Positions 60,768 to 64,000 of a stretch of DNA of 64,000 nt are shown piece by piece. The position numbers and the translations under genes are program-made. Position 1 is the first letter of the stretch; every line of letters starts with the position of its first letter. Source of the stretch: Bacillota bacterium. GTDB lineage: Bacteria; Bacillota; Limnochordia; DTU080. The DNA lies in the NCBI GenBank assembly GCA_012840225.1, contig DULU01000098.1:29071-93070 (forward strand), in the 5' to 3' direction. Below the pieces are notes generated by a model. The model did not search any database, had not been told where the DNA came from, and saw nothing but the letters and a program-made list of their open reading frames with translations.

Positions 60768-62003
60768 ATGAAATTTACCCATGAAAACCGCCTGGAAATG
60801 TGCCTCGCCGGTTTGCCGAAAAGTGTCGACTTTGAGAAGGTGATGGAGCAGCTGCTCACCTTCCACGTGGAAACTCCCTCCTGGGGATATGGGACCGGGG
60901 GTACCAGATTTCACACCATGCGCAAACCTGGTGAGCCGCGCTGCATAAAGGAAAAGCTGGCCGATGCCGCCCAGGTGCACAAACACACGGGGATCACCCC
61001 CACGGTGGCCATTCATATACCTTGGGATAAAGTATCCGACTGGGGTGAGTTAAGCAGCTATGCCTCTTCGCTGGGACTGGCGCTGGGGGCGGTCAATCCG
61101 AACCTCTTCCAGGAGGATGATTATCTGAAAGGGTCCTTGAGCCACCGGGAGGCGGCGGTCAGAGCCAGGGCTATGGACCACATTAAAGAATGCATCGACA
61201 TAATGAACACGGTGGGATCCCGGGATCTCAGCCTGTGGCTGGCGGATGGTACGAATTATCCCGGGCAGGACAACTTCCGGGACCGGCTGCGGAGGATGGC
61301 CGACAGCCTGGCGCAAGTCTATGCGCTGCTGGGAGAGCGGCAGCGCCTGCTGATCGAGTATAAGCCGTTCGAGCCGGCTTTCTACCATACGGACATCCCG
61401 GATTGGGGGCTCGCTACCCTATATGCGGAAGGTTTGGGACCTAAAGCGTTTACCCTGGTAGATTTGGGCCATCACCTGCATGGCACCAATATTGAATATA
61501 TCGTCGCCATTCTCTTAAGCCGGGGGAAACTGGGCGGTTTTCACTTCAACAACCGTAAATACGCCGATGATGATCTGACCACCGGCTCCATCAACCCGTA
61601 TGAAGTGTTCCTCATCTTCAACGAGATCGTCGCCGCCCAAGCCGAGCCGGGAGCGGGGGGCGAAGGAGCGGGAGGAGAAGGAGCGGGAGGCGAAAAGGCG
61701 GAGATCGCTTATATGATCGACCAGAGCCACTACATCAAGCCCAGCATCGAGGCGATGATCCAATCGGTGGTCAACATCCAGCGGGCATATGCCAAGGCTT
61801 TGATCGTCGACCGGGAGCGGCTGGAGGAGGCGAGAGAAGCCGGCGATATGATAGAGGCCGAAGAATGCCTGACTGCTGCTTTCAATTATGATGTAGATCC
61901 CTTGCTGGTCGAAGCCCGCCGCCGGATGGGCGTGCCGGATAATCCCCTGGCCGCCTTCCGGAGGAGCGGTTACATGAAGCAGGTGGAAAAAGAAAGGGCT
62001 TGA
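60768..62003 (+). CDS. rhaI: L-rhamnose isomerase, RhaI type
   Basis: 411 residues. It converts L-rhamnose to L-rhamnulose with divalent metals. It matches the Pseudomonas-type isomerases: SLWLADGTNYPGQ, LIEYKPFEPAFYHTD (Glu and Asp ligands), VDLGHH and HFNNRKYADDDLTTGSINPYE. GAGGAGG is 8 bases before ATG 60768. A repeat insert (GAGGE units, DNA 61646-61693) sits in a loop after FLIFNEIVAAQ, just before the conserved YMIDQSH. Co-transcribed with the DeoR regulator. Kinase and aldolase of the pathway are not in this window. The gene symbol follows the family, not a proven activity. Confidence 0.88.
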   Translation: MKFTHENRLEMCLAGLPKSVDFEKVMEQLLTFHVETPSWGYGTGGTRFHTMRKPGEPRCIKEKLADAAQVHKHTGITPTVAIHIPWDKVSDWGELSSYASSLGLALGAVNPNLFQEDDYLKGSLSHREAAVRARAMDHIKECIDIMNTVGSRDLSLWLADGTNYPGQDNFRDRLRRMADSLAQVYALLGERQRLLIEYKPFEPAFYHTDIPDWGLATLYAEGLGPKAFTLVDLGHHLHGTNIEYIVAILLSRGKLGGFHFNNRKYADDDLTTGSINPYEVFLIFNEIVAAQAEPGAGGEGAGGEGAGGEKAEIAYMIDQSHYIKPSIEAMIQSVVNIQRAYAKALIVDRERLEEAREAGDMIEAEECLTAAFNYDVDPLLVEARRRMGVPDNPLAAFRRSGYMKQVEKERA

Positions 62004-62019
62004 CCAGCCCTTTCTTTTT
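61991..62019 (+). terminator. Intrinsic terminator overlapping the rhaI stop codon
   Basis: 10-bp perfect stem AGAAAGGGCT/AGCCCTTTCT (61991-62000 with 62006-62015), followed by TTTTT. The TGA stop lies in the loop. Confidence 0.88.
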
Positions 62020-62056
62020 CCTGCTATCTACTACCTATTCTACCTATTACCTATAT

Positions 62057-63419
62057 TTATCTTTTGGCCTGCTCTTTCTTCAGCCAATAGTCATCCAGAA
62101 CCATCTGCATCTGCGCGGCGGCATAATCCAAAGCCATCTCGGCCGACATGGAGCCGTCAAAGACCTGGTTAAGACGTGTTCTGATGATGCTGTCCATCTC
62201 ACCGAACGTTGGCTAGTACGCCAGATCCTGGGCATAGCCTTGTCCATACAATACATTTACTATGAAGCTGAGAACTTCCTTGCGATCCTTTTCATTCAGG
62301 AGTTGGTTATATACATCCCAGTGCCGGGTGATCGGCATAACCGGCGGGGTGCGCTGCGAAGATGCCCAGATGTAATCGCAGGCTTCGCTGCCCAGTCATA
62401 CCAGTAATTTCCAGGCGTCATCCGGTCGCTTACTGTTTGCCGGAATGCTCCACAAATGTCCCTGGGCAAAATGTCTTTGGCCATTAGGGGCTTTGGGATA
62501 GGTGGTGAAACGCCACTGTACCGGTTCAATGCCCTGCTCTTTAAGGGTTACCAGCCTTTGGGTTTCCGTGGTCCAGCACTGATAAAAGGCCAGATCGCCG
62601 GTGCCTAAGAAGTTGGCGCCTTTGGCCCGAGGAATTCTGGTCGATGCCATCACCTCAAGGTCAAGAGCCAACTCCCGCCAGTAATCCACCATTTCTACCG
62701 CCCCGGGGGAGTTGACGATGACATTGTGCCCACTCTCGTCCAGAAAGCCGTGCCCGGCCCAGTTTCATCACCCACTGGATCATGAAACCACCGGCGGTGG
62801 CGATGGGATTCGTGGTGCCGAACACTTTTTTCTGCGGATTGGCTACCTTGCGTGAAATATCCCGCAAATCCTCCACGGTTCAGTCGTAGCCGGGGAAGCC
62901 TACGCCGGCTTCGTTAAGCAGATCGAGGTTGACCATCCATACTGTGGAATTAAATCCCCACGGCGTCCCCCACAGGCGCCCTTGATAAGAGATGTTGTCC
63001 TCAATTACGGGGAAGAATTTGTCCAGCGACATTACACTGCTCTGATTGATCCGCTCAGTGACGTCGAGGAGCATGCCGTTTTCCACAAATTGCGGCTTAT
63101 ACTGCGCCCAGGTGAGGAAGACATCCGGGGCTACACCGGAAGCGTAACGCACCTGCAATTTCTCTATATATTCGGCGTAGGGCACAATTTCCACATCAAG
63201 CTTGTACCCCGGATTATCACGTTCAAAACCTTCCTTGATCAAGTCGAATAAGTACTTTTGACTATCATCACCATACATCATCAGCGAAAGTCTGGTTTCG
63301 TTTCCGAATCCGGAATTCGCCGCATATGCTGTTCCCCAGGTAGCTATGAGCAATAATGAGAACAACAATGGGAGTGCCAAAGCCACCATAATTGATAAGT
63401 TGCGCCTTCCCGTAAACAA
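62057..63419 (-). pseudogene. ABC sugar-binding protein gene with three nonsense codons and one frameshift
   Basis: A family 1 solute-binding protein gene of about 450 codons. It begins with a signal peptide (VALALPLLFSLLLIATWGTAYA) and ends DDYWLKKEQAKR. Reading is broken by TGA at 62882-62880 (after GFPGYD), an extra A at about 62762-62766 (between WVM and NWAGHGF), TGA at 62398-62396 (after WKLLV) and TAG at 62216-62214 (after DLAY). The pieces align end to end with no missing domain. TTG 63419 with GGAAGG is the likely original start. Decay looks recent. Confidence 0.9.
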
Positions 63420-63593
63420 TTAGCTTACCTTCCTTCCTTTCGTCGGCTGCCGGCCTGCCTAGCCGGTTAACCTGCTAGCCCGCCGGCCTGCGTCAGCTAA
63501 ACTGTGTCTGCTAAACTATGTCCGCTAAACTGCATCCGCTAAACTGTATCCGCTAACCATTGTTTGCATGTCTTTCGCCGGTCCGCCTGTTCT
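63420..63593. repeat. Tandem 14-bp repeats upstream of the receptor pseudogene
   Basis: About five units of CCGCTAAACTGTRT at about 63492-63558, in the presumed leader of the pseudogene. No promoter recognised. Confidence 0.65.
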
Positions 63594-63932
63594 CTATTCG
63601 CCTGCTGAAACCGCAGGCGCTGTGACCCGCTGTGGTTCCATGGTGTTGGGTAGGTACCCCGGCAGGTTATATAGGTAAGGTGTATCCTGCACTCCGGCCA
63701 CATCGATCACTAGGGCGCCGTTTACAGCATTTTCCGGCCCATCGAGAGTCAGAATAGCTAGGGCCTCCTCACCCCCCTTCCCTGTTTCCAGTCTTTTCCA
63801 TTCGGCCAGCGCCGGACCGAAGGAGGGGGTACCCGCTCCGGGAGAGGCTTGAAAAAAGTACTCACTTCCCCTAGTCGGTCTCTGCTGAGCTGGCCTTTTC
63901 CTTTTTGTGGCCCATTTTTTCTGATCACCCCT
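63594..63932 (-). pseudogene. Unrecognised reading-frame remnant without a start codon
   Basis: A 112-codon open frame ending in TAG at 63596-63594 with no ATG, GTG or TTG near its start; a TAA bounds it upstream. The translation has coding character (GSEYFFQASPGAGTPSFGP, LAILTLDGPENAVNG, ALVIDVAGVQDTPYLYN) and ends PAVSAGE. It could be the 3' end of a gene broken upstream or interrupted by a frameshift near 63930. I recognise no family. A TTGACA at 63983-63988 on the plus strand is cut off by the window end. Confidence 0.4.
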
Positions 63933-64000
63933 TTATGCCAATATTCAAAACCGCCCCTCATCTCTCGCCACATATCACTCTGTTGACACTCCCACCTCCG

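Noticed and set aside
62057..63419. TGA read as tryptophan or selenocysteine in the receptor gene
   Set aside because: Most other genes here end in TGA normally, and this gene also has an in-frame TAG and a frameshift. Decay explains all four lesions more simply.
1..64000. tRNA, rRNA, insertion sequence or prophage genes
   Set aside because: Scanning for T-loop sequences, transposase motifs and phage structural genes gave nothing convincing.

Overview
The window reads as a moderately high-GC chromosomal segment of a bacterium, most likely a Bacillota (Firmicutes) lineage. The reasons are strong AGGAGG-type ribosome sites, frequent TTG and GTG starts, sigma-A promoters close to TTGACA-N17-TATAAT, Bacillus-type LexA boxes (GAAC-N4-GTT), and a CD3324-family regulator. 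I see no rRNA, tRNA, prophage, transposase or CRISPR array. Lineage below phylum is not fixed by what I can see.

Most of the segment is a carbohydrate-scavenging region. It holds three heparinase II/III-family proteins (2434-6819, 17021-20389, 29460-32081), two right-handed beta-helix proteins (10109-12544, 36960-38336), two sulfatases (43309-44871, 53102-54514), a GH38 alpha-mannosidase (39427-42819), a sialidase-like protein (48106-49053) and a large esterase-like alpha/beta hydrolase (54620-56995). Three sugar-binding lipoprotein-type ABC receptors (one a pseudogene) lack adjacent permeases. The intracellular enzymes are three Gfo/Idh/MocA oxidoreductases (one frameshifted), two TIM-barrel sugar-phosphate isomerase/epimerase-like proteins and a RhaI-type L-rhamnose isomerase. 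LacI, ROK, AraC and DeoR regulators sit among their presumed targets. Together this suggests breakdown of a sulfated, uronate- and rhamnose-containing polysaccharide, with deoxy- or oxidised sugars processed inside the cell.

Layout: 1-428 is the 5' end of a membrane sensor gene. 0.6-16.7 kb holds an aldo/keto reductase-Nudix pair, the first lyase, a receptor, an oxidoreductase, a beta-helix protein, a DUF89 phosphatase and a PHP-type protein. A decayed duplicate of the beta-helix/DUF89 junction lies at 15.75-16.26 kb. 20.4-22.4 kb is a 2-kb non-coding stretch with five ~186-bp tandem repeats. 22.3-26.5 kb is a DNA-damage block: an SOS-controlled DnaE-type polymerase convergent with an SRAP/HMCES-type protein. 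26.7-27.6 kb holds two paralogous unknown genes. 27.7-33.8 kb is a LacI-linked lyase operon divergent from a receptor gene, with two copies of a palindromic operator between them. 33.8-42.8 kb is a long minus-strand catabolic run. 43.3-57 kb mixes sulfatases, iron-sulfur proteins and housekeeping genes (ychF, a CDP-alcohol phosphotransferase). 57.2-64 kb holds a rhamnose/oxidoreductase unit and a receptor pseudogene.

A recurring oddity is short tandem repeats, both between genes and in frame inside well-conserved proteins (DnaE, Nudix, GH38, RhaI and others). One such insert is missing from the duplicated copy of its gene, so the insert and the duplication can be ordered relative to each other.
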